Positions 33,735-44,745 of a stretch of DNA of 64,000 bases are shown here, piece by piece (the first letter of the stretch is position 1; every line of letters starts with the position of its first letter). Source of the DNA: Stenotrophomonas mori (lineage in GTDB: Bacteria; Pseudomonadota; Gammaproteobacteria; Xanthomonadales; Xanthomonadaceae); assembly GCF_023556335.1 (NCBI RefSeq), contig NZ_JAIKTS010000003.1:249670-313669 (forward strand), written 5' to 3'. The notes beneath the pieces were generated by a model that was not told the origin of the DNA, made no database searches, and saw only the letters and a program-made list of their open reading frames with translations. The translations under genes were made by a program, and so were the position numbers.

Positions 33735-34457
33735 TCAATCCGGGATGAAGGGGAACGCGAGTTTCAGCAGGCCCTTCAGGCCGCCTTCGACGCTGGAGGC
33801 CACCGCCTTCGCGCCGAGGCTGTTCAGGGCCGGGCGCACATCGCGCCAGCGCAGCCGGGCGATGTCCTTCTTCAGCAGGTCGGCCACTTCCTCGGAGGCC
33901 GGGGCCAGTGCCTCCAGCACCGCCAGCGTGGCCTGCGGGTCGGGTTGCAGGTAGCCCCAGCGCTCGGCGATCTTCAGCAGCGTGTCGAACCGCACGGCGA
34001 CCACCTCGCGGTTGCGTTCGTAGACCGGCAGCGCGCCGACCTCGACGAGCGCCTGCTCGAAGCGCTGGGCATCGTCGGGGTGCTCGATGCGGATGGCGAG
34101 GAACCCCTCCTTGCGGCTGCGCTGGCTCACGTGCCGGGCGCCCGAGCGCAGGTTGTCCTCGGTCAGGGCGGCGGCGACGATGCGCTGCAGGGCGGCGTCG
34201 CCTTCTTCCGGCACCAGCGCGCGCCAGCGGGCGTAGCCGTCGCGGCGCAGGCCTTTCACCTTGGCCGGGGTCACCCGCAGCTTCAGCGCCACCGCGGCGT
34301 TGGACTCGCTGCGGCCGATGGCGCCGTCGCGTTCGAGCAGCATGAAGATCAGCAGCTCCAGGTCGCGCTTGGTCAGCGACTGGAAGCCCTGCAGCAGGGT
34401 CTGGTGCAGGAACGCGGTGCCGAAACCGGCCGGATCGTTCAGTTCGATGGCGTGCAT
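33735..34457 (-). CDS. Hypothetical protein with helix-turn-helix-like segment
   Basis: Product of 240 aa that I do not recognise. Start ATG 34457 follows a good GGGAGG Shine-Dalgarno. Visible parts: an N-terminal ~60-residue helical region (LTKRDLELLIFMLLERDGAIGRS), a stretch VALKLRVTPAKVKGLRRDGY that looks like a helix-turn-helix, then a mixed region and a C-terminal hydrophobic Gly/Leu/Lys segment (GGLKGLLKLAFPFIPD) that could touch a membrane. Neighbours (SMP-30-like gene upstream, EF-hand gene downstream) give no hint. Codon use is ordinary for this genome. Confidence 0.7.
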   Translation of the reverse strand: MHAIELNDPAGFGTAFLHQTLLQGFQSLTKRDLELLIFMLLERDGAIGRSESNAAVALKLRVTPAKVKGLRRDGYARWRALVPEEGDAALQRIVAAALTEDNLRSGARHVSQRSRKEGFLAIRIEHPDDAQRFEQALVEVGALPVYERNREVVAVRFDTLLKIAERWGYLQPDPQATLAVLEALAPASEEVADLLKKDIARLRWRDVRPALNSLGAKAVASSVEGGLKGLLKLAFPFIPD

Positions 34458-34521
34458 GGCAGTCCTCCCGGGCCGTCCAGGATGCCCGAACGCGGTTGCG
34501 CCGGATGAGACGCGGCGCGCC

Positions 34522-35454
34522 TCAGTCAGCGTGCACGGCGCGGTGCCCGTACTCGCGGCCGGGGCGGTCGGCGCGGAAGGTCTCCACGGCGCCACGGTCC
34601 TGCAGGGTCACGAACACCTGCCGGCCATCGGCGCCACCGAAGGCCACGTTGGTCGGCTTGCGGCCCTTGAGCGGCACCTCGCGCAGCAGCGCGCCGGCAG
34701 GCGAGACGACGGCGACCACGCCGGCGTCGTAGCGGGCGATGTACAGGTTGCCGTCGGCGTCGCAGCGCATGCCGTCCATGCCATGGTCGTCGAAGCGGAT
34801 CAGCAGGCGCTTGTTGGACAGTGCGCCCGCGGCATCCCGGTCGTAGACCCAGACGTTGCGCTGCACGCTCTCGTTCACGTACAGCCGGCGGCCATCGGGG
34901 CTGACCTCGATGCCGTTGGTGGTGCCCATGCCGGATTCCAGCAGGTGCGCGCGGCCGTCGCGGTCGATGCGCCACAGCTGGCCGTTGTCCACGTTGTTCC
35001 AGTCCGGGTCGCTGGCGTAGAGGGTGCCGTCGGGTGCCTGGGCGATGTCGTTGGGCTGGTGGGCGCCGGGCAGGTGCGCGAACACCGACACCGCGCGCGT
35101 GGTCGGGTCGATGCGCAGGATGGTGTGGCCGGGGTAGTCGGCCACGCGCATCGTGCCGTCGCCGGCGAAGCGGATGCCGTTGCCGATGCGGCCTTCGGGC
35201 AGGGTGACGAACAGCTCGGCGCTGCCGTCCGCGGTGACGCGGCCGATGGTGCCGTCCCGGCCGAAGTTGGCCACGTACAGCGCACCGTCCGGGCCGCTGG
35301 CCGGGCCTTCGATGCCGGCGCTGAACACGCCGTCGCCGACATGGTCGCGGACGATGAAATCGGGCGTGGCGGCGACGGTGCCGCACAGCGCCAGGCACAA
35401 CGCGGTGGCGGCGAGGCGCAACAGGAGATGACGGACGATGGCGGCGCGCTCCAT
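34522..35454 (-). CDS. SMP-30/gluconolactonase-like secreted beta-propeller
   Basis: Product of 310 aa. The signal peptide (IVRHLLLRLAATALCLALCGTVAA) is followed by a six-bladed beta-propeller with repeated GPDGALYVANFG, APDGTLYASDPDWNN, SPDGRRLYVNES and DADGNLYIARYDAG turns, typical of the SMP-30/LRE family of metal-dependent lactonases. The conserved N-D pair (HQPNDIAQAPDG) and the DGMRCD segment supply metal ligands. Exported; actual lactone substrate unknown. Start ATG 35454 opens the signal peptide; a longer frame upstream is not needed. Confidence 0.85.
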   Translation of the reverse strand: MERAAIVRHLLLRLAATALCLALCGTVAATPDFIVRDHVGDGVFSAGIEGPASGPDGALYVANFGRDGTIGRVTADGSAELFVTLPEGRIGNGIRFAGDGTMRVADYPGHTILRIDPTTRAVSVFAHLPGAHQPNDIAQAPDGTLYASDPDWNNVDNGQLWRIDRDGRAHLLESGMGTTNGIEVSPDGRRLYVNESVQRNVWVYDRDAAGALSNKRLLIRFDDHGMDGMRCDADGNLYIARYDAGVVAVVSPAGALLREVPLKGRKPTNVAFGGADGRQVFVTLQDRGAVETFRADRPGREYGHRAVHAD

Positions 35455-35713
35455 GCGGGAAAGGTCCGCAGTGTGCCAGAGCCGTGCCGTGGAAGCGGCG
35501 GGTGGTTGCGCGGGCAACGACACATTCGGCCGGTGCGGGGCGTGCCCGGCACGGAGGACGAATCCCTTCCCGTTGCGGGGCGCGGGGGCATGGCCTGCGC
35601 ACCACGGGTACGCGTGACCCGGCGCATCCCCGCCGCTGGCAGGGGCCGGACGCGCTGTCCGCAGCCCGGCCAGGGGCGGCGCGCCGGGCGTGTACCCGCA
35701 TGCGGGCCGGGAG

Positions 35714-35743
35714 CTCGGCTTCCCCCTGCCGGGGGAAGCCGAG
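35714..35743 (-). terminator. Hairpin downstream of rlmM
   Basis: A 30-nt inverted repeat, CTCGGCTTCCCC pairing with GGGGAAGCCGAG around a 6-nt centre, begins 7 bp past the rlmM stop. No U-tract follows, so it may act as a transcript-stabilising or factor-assisted terminator rather than a classical intrinsic one. Confidence 0.55.
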
Positions 35744-35749
35744 CGCAGG

Positions 35750-36799
35750 TCAAGCGCGTACCGGCATCGCCAGCACGGTGATCTCCTCGCGGTCGTGGTA
35801 CAGCTGCTTGGCGCGCACGGTCAGCGGCCGGCCGGCCTGCGCGGCGAACAGCTCCAGGCACAGCCGGGTCTCGTCCCAGCGCTTCTTCATCGGCAGCTTG
35901 AGGTTGAAGAGGGCGTGCCGGCACCAGCCCTCGCGCAGCCACGTGGCCATGCGCTCGGCCACGCGCCGCGGCTGCTCGACCATGTCGCAGACCATCCAGT
36001 CCAGCGGCGTTTCCGGTTGCCAGTGGAAGCCGTCGGCGCGCAGGTGCTCGACCAGGCCGGTGTCGAGCACGTGCGGGCGCAACGGGCCGTTGTCGATGCT
36101 GGTGACATGCAGGTGCTGGCGGGTCAGCACCCAGGTCCAGCCGCCGGGCGCGGCGCCGAGGTCGGCCGCGCGCATGCCGGGCTTGACCCGTGCCTCGCGT
36201 TCCTCCGGCGTGAGCAGGGTCAGCAGCGCCTCGTCCAGCTTCAGCGCCGAGCGCGAAGGCGCCTCCGGCAGCAGTTTCAGGCGCGGAATGCCCAACGCCC
36301 AGGGCGCGCTGTCGCGGGTGTCGGCGACGCCGACGAAGGCATGGGTGCCATCGACGAACACCACGTGCAGCCGCGGCAGCCGGCTGCTGTCCTTGTCGGT
36401 GAGCAGGCCGGCCTTGCGCAGCGCCGGGCGCAGCGCATTGCCGAAACTGCGCGCCAGCCCGGCCAGCGGCTTGCCCGCGTCCGAATCGGGATGTTCCACC
36501 CACAGTTCGCCGAAGCGCGGCTGGCCCTGCAGGGCGGCGATGATCGGGCTGATGCGGTCGGCCGGGTCCAGCTGTGGCAGCTCGGCCAGCAGGCGCAGCT
36601 TCTGCCGGGCGAAGATCAGCCCGCGCCAGGGCAGGGCGCGGTCGAGCGCGGCGGCCGCGTCGCTGACGAAGACCACATAGCCGTCGTTGCGCTGCGTGCG
36701 CGCATAGCCGGCGATGCCGGCATGGCCGGCGCGCTCGGTCAGTTCGGCGGCCAGTTCCGGCTCGAAGCCCTGGCGGCAGTAGCACAGCAGGCCGGTCAT
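35750..36799 (-). CDS. rlmM: 23S rRNA C2498 2'-O-ribose methyltransferase
   Basis: RlmM (YgdE) of 349 aa. An N-terminal THUMP-like region (GLLCYCRQGFEPELAAELTERAG) precedes a Rossmann methyltransferase domain with AADLGAAPGGWTWVLTRQ as SAM motif I and PLDWMVCDMVEQPRRVAERMATWL after it; the KDKE-type catalytic residues include K in NLKLPMKKRW. It methylates the ribose of C2498 in 23S rRNA. It ends next to a strong hairpin and stands alone. Confidence 0.94.
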   Translation of the reverse strand: MTGLLCYCRQGFEPELAAELTERAGHAGIAGYARTQRNDGYVVFVSDAAAALDRALPWRGLIFARQKLRLLAELPQLDPADRISPIIAALQGQPRFGELWVEHPDSDAGKPLAGLARSFGNALRPALRKAGLLTDKDSSRLPRLHVVFVDGTHAFVGVADTRDSAPWALGIPRLKLLPEAPSRSALKLDEALLTLLTPEEREARVKPGMRAADLGAAPGGWTWVLTRQHLHVTSIDNGPLRPHVLDTGLVEHLRADGFHWQPETPLDWMVCDMVEQPRRVAERMATWLREGWCRHALFNLKLPMKKRWDETRLCLELFAAQAGRPLTVRAKQLYHDREEITVLAMPVRA

Positions 36800-37006
36800 G
36801 GGAGTTCCTTGTTGAAATGGGGGCGAAGCGGCGGACTTTCCTTCTCCCGTTGGGGGAAGGCGTGTGGCGTGCGGGCCCCAGGCCCGCACACGACGGGACG
36901 TTTGGCGCACCCCGGCCCTTGCACCGGCGCAAGGGCGTTCGAGGGACCGCGGGCCGGGGGCCGCGAGCCGCCCTCCCACCGGGGCGGGAGAGGGGCTATG
37001 CCGTGC

Positions 37007-37567
37007 TCAATACTGCGCGCCGTCGCTCTGCCCATAACGGTGCAGCACCGCACGCGCGGCGTCGCGGTGCAGGCCCTGGACGACCTCGATCCCGCGGCGG
37101 TTCAGCTCGCCGACCCAGTCGGCGGGCAGCGGGCCCTCGTCGAACGGGGTCAGCTCTTCGACGTCGGCCGAACTGGCGCCGATCAGCAGCCGGTCGATGC
37201 CGGCCCAGATCGTCGCCCCGAAGCACTGGCAGCACGGCTGCGAGGAGGTGGCCAGGGTCACCGGCGACAGCGCGTCGTTCAGGCGTGGGGTCTGCAGCCG
37301 CTGCTGCGCGAGCATGTAGGCCATGTTCTCGGCGTGGGCCAGCGAGGTGCAGTGTGGCACCACGCGGTTGACCGCGGCGGCGATGACGCGGTCGTCCGGG
37401 CCGAACACCACCGCGCCGAACGGCCCGCCGGTCTGAGCGTCCACGTTGAGCCGCGACAGTTCGATCGCCAGCGCGACCTTGGCCGCATCGTCCGGATAGG
37501 TGCGGCCGGTGTCGACCGCGTCGTGGATCCACGCGGGAAGCGTCAGGTGGACTTGTGCATACAGCAT
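37007..37567 (-). CDS. Zinc-dependent nucleoside/nucleobase deaminase
   Basis: Product of 186 aa of the cytidine deaminase-like superfamily. Zinc motifs are HAEN (His and catalytic Glu, in SLAHAENMAYML) and S-S-Q-P-C-C-Q-C-F (the PCxxC pair). The T-G-G-P-F-G-A-V-V segment is the usual substrate-side loop. The arrangement resembles guanine deaminase/TadA relatives more than cytidine deaminase, but the HAEN and length suit a free nucleoside or base deaminase of unsettled specificity. Start ATG 37567. It lies 42 bp downstream of glnS on the same strand. Confidence 0.87.
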   Translation of the reverse strand: MLYAQVHLTLPAWIHDAVDTGRTYPDDAAKVALAIELSRLNVDAQTGGPFGAVVFGPDDRVIAAAVNRVVPHCTSLAHAENMAYMLAQQRLQTPRLNDALSPVTLATSSQPCCQCFGATIWAGIDRLLIGASSADVEELTPFDEGPLPADWVGELNRRGIEVVQGLHRDAARAVLHRYGQSDGAQY

Positions 37568-37609
37568 GCGTGGATACCTCTTTCGGGGAACACGGGCGGC
37601 GCGCCGGCC

Positions 37610-39364
<1,755 letters not shown>

Positions 39365-39430
39365 GGGGGCGCAGCGTATTGAAAGAACGCAAGTCTAGCC
39401 GAGCCGGGCGCCGGTTGCCGGAGCGGCGCT

Positions 39431-39712
39431 ATGCTGGACGCCCCGTCCGCAGGTCGCGTCCATGAACCGCCCGCCCTGGTGATCGGCAGCAGGAACGGCA
39501 GCTCCCGGCCCCTGCGGCCCTGGCTGCCGCCGCGTGCTTCCGGGGCCGCGTTCGAGGGGATGCGGCCGGTGCTGGAGGCGCCGGACGTCGCCGGCCAGGC
39601 CAGTCGCCAGTCGTTCACCGGCCAGCTGCCGGCGCTGCGCGAGTGGCGCCAGGCGGCGGAACCGGAGGACGGGCACGTGGCCGCCACCGGCGTCCTGTGG
39701 CGGCCGGCCTGA
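39431..39712 (+). CDS. Possible small hypothetical protein
   Basis: A 93-aa frame from ATG 39431 to TGA 39712. I do not recognise the product. Codon choice in the second half (GTG CTG GAG GCG CCG GAC type) has strong G/C preference at third positions like genuine genes here, and the sequence ends in [20 protein letters not shown] with no low-complexity bias. Against it: no clear Shine-Dalgarno, no domain, and a first half rich in Pro, Gly and Arg. It lies 27 bp upstream of the DUF2007 gene and may share its transcript. Confidence 0.4.
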   Translation: MLDAPSAGRVHEPPALVIGSRNGSSRPLRPWLPPRASGAAFEGMRPVLEAPDVAGQASRQSFTGQLPALREWRQAAEPEDGHVAATGVLWRPA

Positions 39713-39739
39713 GGACAGTCGTTTCCAGGGAGAAACCCG

Positions 39740-40006
39740 ATGCAACTGGTGTACCAGACAAGCAACCTGTTCGACGCGCACCTGGTCAAGCATGCGCTGG
39801 AGGACGCCGGCATCCCGGCCTTCGTGTTCGGCGAATCGCTGCTGGGTGCCGGCGGCGAACTGCCGCTGTTCGGCCTGCTGCGGGTCTGCGTGCCGGATCC
39901 GGCCAGGCCGGAGGCCGACCAGGTCGTGGCGGCGCTGGGCTTGGACGACGCCACGGCCGACCCCATCTGTGACGATGACGAAGTGCCGGGAAGCGTCCTG
40001 GCCTGA
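39740..40006 (+). CDS. DUF2007 family protein
   Basis: Product of 88 aa. The pattern [42 protein letters not shown] is the standard DUF2007 ('putative signal transducing protein') core: a ferredoxin-like fold with the conserved GELP turn, followed by [18 protein letters not shown]. The function is unknown; the family occurs next to many housekeeping genes. An acidic tail ([14 protein letters not shown]) extends it. It lies 10 bp upstream of msrA, so the two are probably co-transcribed. Confidence 0.9.
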   Translation: MQLVYQTSNLFDAHLVKHALEDAGIPAFVFGESLLGAGGELPLFGLLRVCVPDPARPEADQVVAALGLDDATADPICDDDEVPGSVLA

Positions 40007-40016
40007 GGAGTGGACC

Positions 40017-40680
<664 letters not shown>

Positions 40681-40688
<8 letters not shown>

Positions 40689-41202
40689 GGTGGCGGATGC
40701 CGCGCCATGCCGCTTGCTGGTGGTGTGGCACGGTTTCACCGGCGCCACCCGGGCGATGGCCGGAGCGGTCGCATCCGCGGCGCGCGGAAACGCCGGCGAC
40801 GCACTGGACGTGCGCGTGCTGCAGGCGGCCGACGCCGGCGCCGATGATGTCTTGGCCGCCGACGCGGTGGTGTTCGCCACGCCGGAGACGCTGGCCTCGA
40901 TCAGCGGCGCGATGAAGGACTTCTTCGACCGCAGCTACTACCCGCTGCTGGGGCGCTGCGACGGCAAGCCGTACGCCCTGGTGGTCTGCGCCGGGTCGGA
41001 CGGACACCCGACCATCGCCCAGCTGCGGCGCATCGCCACCGGCCTGCGCCTGCGCGAAGTCGCCGAGCCGGTGCTGGTCTGCACCCATGCCCAGACACCG
41101 GAGTCGATCGTCGCGCAGAAGACGGTACCGGCAGCCGACCTCGCACGCGGCCACGAACTGGGCGCGCTGCTGGCCGCGGGATTGGAACTCGGGATCTTCT
41201 GA
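40681..41202 (+). CDS. Flavodoxin-like NAD(P)H oxidoreductase / flavoprotein
   Basis: Product of 173 aa with a flavodoxin fold: [20 protein letters not shown] supplies the phosphate-binding loop (T-G-A-T-x-A-M-A), [22 protein letters not shown] the second flavin loop region, and [17 protein letters not shown] the third. This is similar to WrbA/NADPH-dependent FMN reductase-like proteins. Its start lies inside the msrA end (8-nt overlap), so it could deliver electrons for reductive repair, but that is inference. A REP array follows 27 bp later. Confidence 0.82.
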
Positions 41203-41228
41203 TCCCGACCGCGCCGTAAGGCGGGTGG

Positions 41229-41450
41229 AGCCTTGCCGGTAAAGCCCCGCCGGGCGCGGCCCGGCGCTACAGAGCTGCAGCACCCGTTTCCCTGTAGAGC
41301 GGGGCCATGCCCCGCTGTTGGCCTTGCCGGTAAAGCCCCGCCGGGCGCGGCCCGGCGCTACAGAGCTGCAGTGCCGTTTCCCTGTAGAGCGGGGCCATGC
41401 CCCGCTGAGGCCTTGCCGGGAAACGCTGCCGGGCGTGGCCCGGCGTTACA
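41229..41450. repeat. Short REP array, opposite arrangement (period 90 bp)
   Basis: CGCCGGGCGCGGCCCGGCG-type palindromes ending in GCTAC lie at 41248 and 41339, with a diverged third (ending GTTAC) near 41427. They alternate with GTAGAGCGGGGCCATGCCCC palindromes at 41294 and 41384. Compared with the arrays at 28 and 32 kb the two palindrome classes have swapped ends: here the AGCGGGGC class carries the leading GTAG. That is the reverse-complement orientation of the same dimer. Confidence 0.88.
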
Positions 41451-41555
41451 AAGCCACCGCAAGGGAGTCGGCAGGCAGGGGGCGGCAGGCAGACCGGGAG
41501 AGTGCGCCGATACGCGCGTTCGGAACGGGCAGGCCGCCTTTCCGGCGTTGCCGCA

Positions 41556-41579
41556 GGAGCGCCCTGCTGGGGCGCTTCC
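41556..41579 (-). terminator. Hairpin downstream of tal
   Basis: GAGCGCCC pairs with GGGCGCTT around TGCTG, starting 11 bp beyond the tal stop codon. It is a GC-rich stem without an obvious U-tract and probably ends or protects the tal transcript. Confidence 0.5.
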
Positions 41580-41589
41580 CGGGCGAGGG

Positions 41590-42552
41590 TCAGGCCGCCG
41601 CCAGTTCGTCGGCGATGCGTTGGCGCAGGGCCTGCAGGTCCTTGGCGAAGGCGTCGATGCCGGCGGCCAGCTTCTCGGTGGCCATCGGGTCGGCGGCCAG
41701 GTCGGCATCGAAGCGGGCTTGGTCGATGGGCGCCACGCTCACCGCTTCGGCGGCGCCGGGCACCAGCTTGCGCGGCAGCTCGCCGAAGTCGGCATCGAGC
41801 TTCTCCAGCAGGTCCGGGGAGATGGTCAGGCGGTCGCAGCCGGCCAGCGCCTCGATCTGCGCGGTGGAGCGGAACGAGGCGCCCATCACCACCGTGGCCG
41901 AGCCGCGGCGCTTGAACTCGGCATACACGCCACGCACGAACACCACGCCCGGGTCGGCGTCGATGCTGGCTGGCGCCTGGCCGTTGGCCACGTACCAGTC
42001 GAGGATGCGGCCGACGAACGGCGAGATCAGGAACGCGCCGGCTTCCGAGCAGGCCAGGGCCTGGGTCGGGTTGAAGATCAGGGTCAGGTTGCAGTCGATG
42101 CCCTCGGCCTGCAGCACGCGGGTGGCCTGCACGCCGGCCCAGGTGGCGGCGATCTTGATCAGCACCTTGTCGCGCGGCACGCCGGCCGCCTCGTACAGGG
42201 CGATGAACTGGCGGGCCTTGGCGATGGTCGCGGCGCTGTCGTGGGCCTGGTCGGCATCGACCTCGGTGGAGACGCGTCCCGGGACCAGCCCGGCCAGCAT
42301 CGCGCCCACGCCGATGGTCAGGCGGTCGACCACGGCCCGGGCGACATCGTCGCGGTCGCCGGGCTGGGCCCGGCCCCACTGCAGCTCGCGCTCGATCAGG
42401 CCGGCATAGACCGGCAGGTCGAGGGCCTTCTTCACCAGCGTCGGGTTGGTGGTGCAGTCCACCGGGCGCAGGCGCTGGATGGCCTCGTAGTCGCCGGTGT
42501 CGGCGACCACCACGGACAGTTCACGCAGTCGGGCGAGCTTGGAGGGGGTCAT
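41590..42552 (-). CDS. tal: Transaldolase
   Basis: Transaldolase B type of 320 aa, an enzyme of the non-oxidative pentose phosphate pathway. The Schiff-base lysine is K133 in [13 protein letters not shown]; the N-terminal [12 protein letters not shown] and STEVDAD motifs and the NLTLIFN strand are canonical. Residues [11 protein letters not shown] form the C-terminal active-site wall. It is followed (upstream in coordinates of transcription) 36 bp after the rnk stop, so rnk-tal may share a promoter. Confidence 0.97.
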   Translation of the reverse strand: MTPSKLARLRELSVVVADTGDYEAIQRLRPVDCTTNPTLVKKALDLPVYAGLIERELQWGRAQPGDRDDVARAVVDRLTIGVGAMLAGLVPGRVSTEVDADQAHDSAATIAKARQFIALYEAAGVPRDKVLIKIAATWAGVQATRVLQAEGIDCNLTLIFNPTQALACSEAGAFLISPFVGRILDWYVANGQAPASIDADPGVVFVRGVYAEFKRRGSATVVMGASFRSTAQIEALAGCDRLTISPDLLEKLDADFGELPRKLVPGAAEAVSVAPIDQARFDADLAADPMATEKLAAGIDAFAKDLQALRQRIADELAAA

Positions 42553-42588
42553 TGCGGTGTTTCCTGGATGCGGGCCGGCGGGGAGCGC

Positions 42589-43014
42589 TCAGCGGTGGAA
42601 GTCGCCGGCGGCTTCGGGCTGGTAATGGACCGCGGTCACGCGCAGGCGCAGCTGGCGGCCGCCGGGTGCGGTCCAGTCGATGGTCTGGCCGACGGACAGG
42701 CCGAGCAGGGCACTGCCGACCGGCGCCAGCACCGAGACGTGGCCTTTGTCGAAATCCGCCTCGTGCGGATAGACCAGGGTCAGCGAATGCTGTTCGTCGT
42801 GCAGTTCGTCCACGCAGTCCACGCGCGAATGCATGGTGACGATTCCGGCCGGCACTTCTTCCGGCGCCACCACCTGCGCGCGCTCCAGTTCCTGGGACAG
42901 GGCGACGGCGGCCGGGTGCCGGCTCAGCGCCGGCGAATCGAGCATGGCCTCGAGGCGGGCCATGTCACGGTTGGACACGATGATCGACGGGGGCAGGCCG
43001 CTGTTGGTCGGCAT
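42589..43014 (-). CDS. rnk: Rnk-type regulator of nucleoside diphosphate kinase
   Basis: Rnk of 141 aa, related to the C-terminal FKBP-like domain of GreA/GreB. PSIIVSNRDMARLEAMLD is the short N-terminal coiled stretch, and VTMHSRVDCVDELHDEQHSLTLVYPHE with VSVLAPVGSALLGLSVGQ the transcript-cleavage-factor-like domain. Rnk binds RNA polymerase and influences nucleotide pools. Start ATG 43014 is preceded by CAGGAG. Its promoter region contains the fourth REP array about 230 bp upstream. Confidence 0.92.
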   Translation of the reverse strand: MPTNSGLPPSIIVSNRDMARLEAMLDSPALSRHPAAVALSQELERAQVVAPEEVPAGIVTMHSRVDCVDELHDEQHSLTLVYPHEADFDKGHVSVLAPVGSALLGLSVGQTIDWTAPGGRQLRLRVTAVHYQPEAAGDFHR

Positions 43015-43245
43015 GGGAAACTCCTGCAATTGTTGAGAGACATACAAAAGGCGGCGCCAAGCCGGCACCGCCCGGGCCTATTGTGCGGGGATTGTGGAAC
43101 GGAAGCGACCCACTCCGATCATGAGGGCGGGACGCCGGGGATGCAATGCGTTGGCGACGGTGGTCAAGGCGTGAGCGGGAGCGAGGTGGGACGGGCGGAT
43201 GGACGGTGTCGGACCGTCCCGGCGATGACGGACCACAGCGGCGTT

Positions 43246-43491
43246 GTAACACCGGACAATGGCCGGCGGGGCATGCGTGGTGAAGCCCCGGCGGAGCGTT
43301 GTCCCGCGCTACACCGAACGGGGCGCTATGGCCCTGTAGCGCCGGGCCATGCCCGGCGGGTCTTGCGCGGTGATGCCCCGGCGGGACGTTGCCCCGCGCT
43401 ACACCGAACGGGGTGCTGTGGCCTTGTAGCGCCGGGCCGTGCCCGGCGGGGGCTTGCGCGGTAACGTGCGGCGGGCGCTGCTCCGCGCTAC
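43246..43491. repeat. Degenerate REP array next to oxyR (period 90 bp)
   Basis: GTAGCGCCGGGCC-n-GCCCGGCG palindromes start at 43336 and 43426, and a decayed copy (GTAAC... ) near 43246. Opposite-facing GCGGAGCG/GCGGGACG-type palindromes ending GCGCTAC alternate with them. Stems of the second class carry more mismatches than in the other arrays. The last unit reaches the oxyR stop codon region (43488), so it lies in the 3' region of the oxyR transcript. Confidence 0.82.
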
Positions 43492-44393
43492 AGGGCCAGC
43501 AGGTCCGGCGGCAGGCTCTGGAAGATGCCCGCCAGCTGCTGCAGGAAATCGCCCATGGCCGAACTGCGCCGCCAGACCATGGCGATGCGCCGGCTGGGGG
43601 CGTCGTCGCCATCGAAGCCGATCAGGCGGATGTCGGGCGACCGTGCGACCGGCGGTTTCACCGCGAGCATCGGCAGCAGGGTCACGCCGACGTTGGCGGC
43701 GACCATCTGCCGCAGGGTCTCCAGGCTGGTGGCCTGGAATTCGGCCTTCTCCAGGGCGCCGGCCAGGTGGCAGACATCCAGCGCCTGGTCGCGCAGGCAG
43801 TGGCCGTCCTGCAGCAACAGCAGGCGCTGCTCGGCAAGCTCGTCCAGCCGCAGCGTCCGGTGCGCGGCGAGCGGGTGGCCCTCGGGGGCGGCCAGCACGA
43901 AGGGTTCTTCGAACAGGAACTCGGTCTGCAGCTGGTCGTCGCCCAGGGGCAGGGCCAGTATCGCGGCATCGAGCTGACCGTTGCGCAGCTGCGCCAGCAG
44001 CACGTCGCTTTTTTCCTCGATCAGCAGCAGTTCCAGCTGCGGGAAGCGCGCGCGGATGTCCGGCACCATGTGCGGCAGCAGGTACGGGCCCAGCGTGGGG
44101 AAGATGCCCAGGCGTACCGTGCCGGCCTCGGGGTCGCGGCTGCGGCGCGCGGCCTCCTTGAGCTGTTCGGCCTCGGCGACGATGCTGCGCGCGCGCGCGG
44201 CGGCCTCGCGGCCGGCCGGCGTCAGCATGACCTTGCGCGGTGCGCGTTCGACCAGGGGCACGCCCAGCTCCTCCTCCAGCTTGCGGATCTGGGTGGACAG
44301 GGTGGGCTGGCTGACGAAGCAGGCAGCTGCGGCGCGGCCGAAATGCTTGTGCTCGGCCAGCGCCACCAGGTACTTGAGATCACGCAGGTTCAT
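43488..44393 (-). CDS. oxyR: Hydrogen peroxide-sensing regulator OxyR
   Basis: LysR-family OxyR of 301 aa. The N-terminal HTH (LKYLVALAEHKHFGRAAAACFVSQPTLSTQIRKLEEELG) is characteristic, and the redox-switch cysteines fall at C199 and C208 in DGHCLRDQALDVC, the same numbering as in E. coli OxyR. H2O2 forms a C199-C208 disulfide that activates transcription of catalase and alkyl hydroperoxide reductase. Start ATG 44393 is the family N-terminus. It lies downstream of ahpC-ahpF on the same strand, separated by 352 bp, a layout found in Xanthomonas. Confidence 0.96.
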   Translation of the reverse strand: MNLRDLKYLVALAEHKHFGRAAAACFVSQPTLSTQIRKLEEELGVPLVERAPRKVMLTPAGREAAARARSIVAEAEQLKEAARRSRDPEAGTVRLGIFPTLGPYLLPHMVPDIRARFPQLELLLIEEKSDVLLAQLRNGQLDAAILALPLGDDQLQTEFLFEEPFVLAAPEGHPLAAHRTLRLDELAEQRLLLLQDGHCLRDQALDVCHLAGALEKAEFQATSLETLRQMVAANVGVTLLPMLAVKPPVARSPDIRLIGFDGDDAPSRRIAMVWRRSSAMGDFLQQLAGIFQSLPPDLLAL

Positions 44394-44436
44394 AGCGGGC
44401 TCCGCTCGGACATCGGAGTGTTTCCCTGCTCCCACC

Positions 44437-44520
44437 GGGAGACAGGTTGGCAGGATAGCCAGGCTGCACGGCGACGCCGCCCGAAGGGTGCGGCACGGGA
44501 GTGTGCCGCATGCAGGTGCC
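44437..44520 (+). repeat. Dispersed intergenic repeat, copy 1
   Basis: The core GGGAGACAG-n2-TGGCAGGAT-n-GCCAGGCTGC-n-CGGCGACGCCGCCCG recurs on the opposite strand at 55181-55233, and weaker similarity continues (TGTGCCG-n-A-n-GCAG) to about 85 bp. It contains two nested dyads (TGGCAGGATAGCCA and CGGCGACGCCG). Both copies lie just outside coding regions, so it is a non-autonomous palindromic repeat distinct from the GTAG family. Confidence 0.7.
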
Positions 44521-44706
44521 CCGGAGGGGCGGGTAAAGGGAGGTCGCAGGACTCCTGCGGCCGCTGTCTTGGCGGACGCGTCGCCATGCGCACGCCGGGG
44601 CGGTTCATCGAACGCGCTTCCCGGCGCGTGGCGGCGCGTTCGTCAGGGTGGGCGTCCGCTGCGCTGCCCCGCTCCAGCCCCGCGTGCGAACCGGCGGTCC
44701 GCAAAC

Positions 44707-44736
44707 GGCCCCTCCCACTCCGGAGGGAAAGGGGCC
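44707..44736 (-). terminator. Hairpin downstream of ahpF
   Basis: GGCCCCTCCC pairs imperfectly with GGGAAAGGGGCC about 10 bp past the ahpF stop. It belongs to a group of CTCCC...GGGAG palindromes found in several gaps of this window. No strong U-run follows. Confidence 0.45.
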
Positions 44737-44745
44737 TGCGGAACC

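Larger units (their letters stand above)
44394..44745. other. 352-bp gap between ahpF and oxyR
   Basis: No gene is supported. It holds a dispersed repeat of about 85 bp (44437-44520) that recurs inverted at 55150-55233, and a CTCCC/GGGAG-type palindrome next to ahpF. The oxyR promoter must lie here but no clear -35/-10 pair stands out. Confidence 0.5.

Noticed and set aside
33633..34508. Plus-strand 291-codon frame opposite the hypothetical gene at 33735-34457
   Set aside because: Its composition is Gln/Ala/His-rich as in antisense shadows, and the minus-strand frame has a better ribosome site and protein-like sequence.
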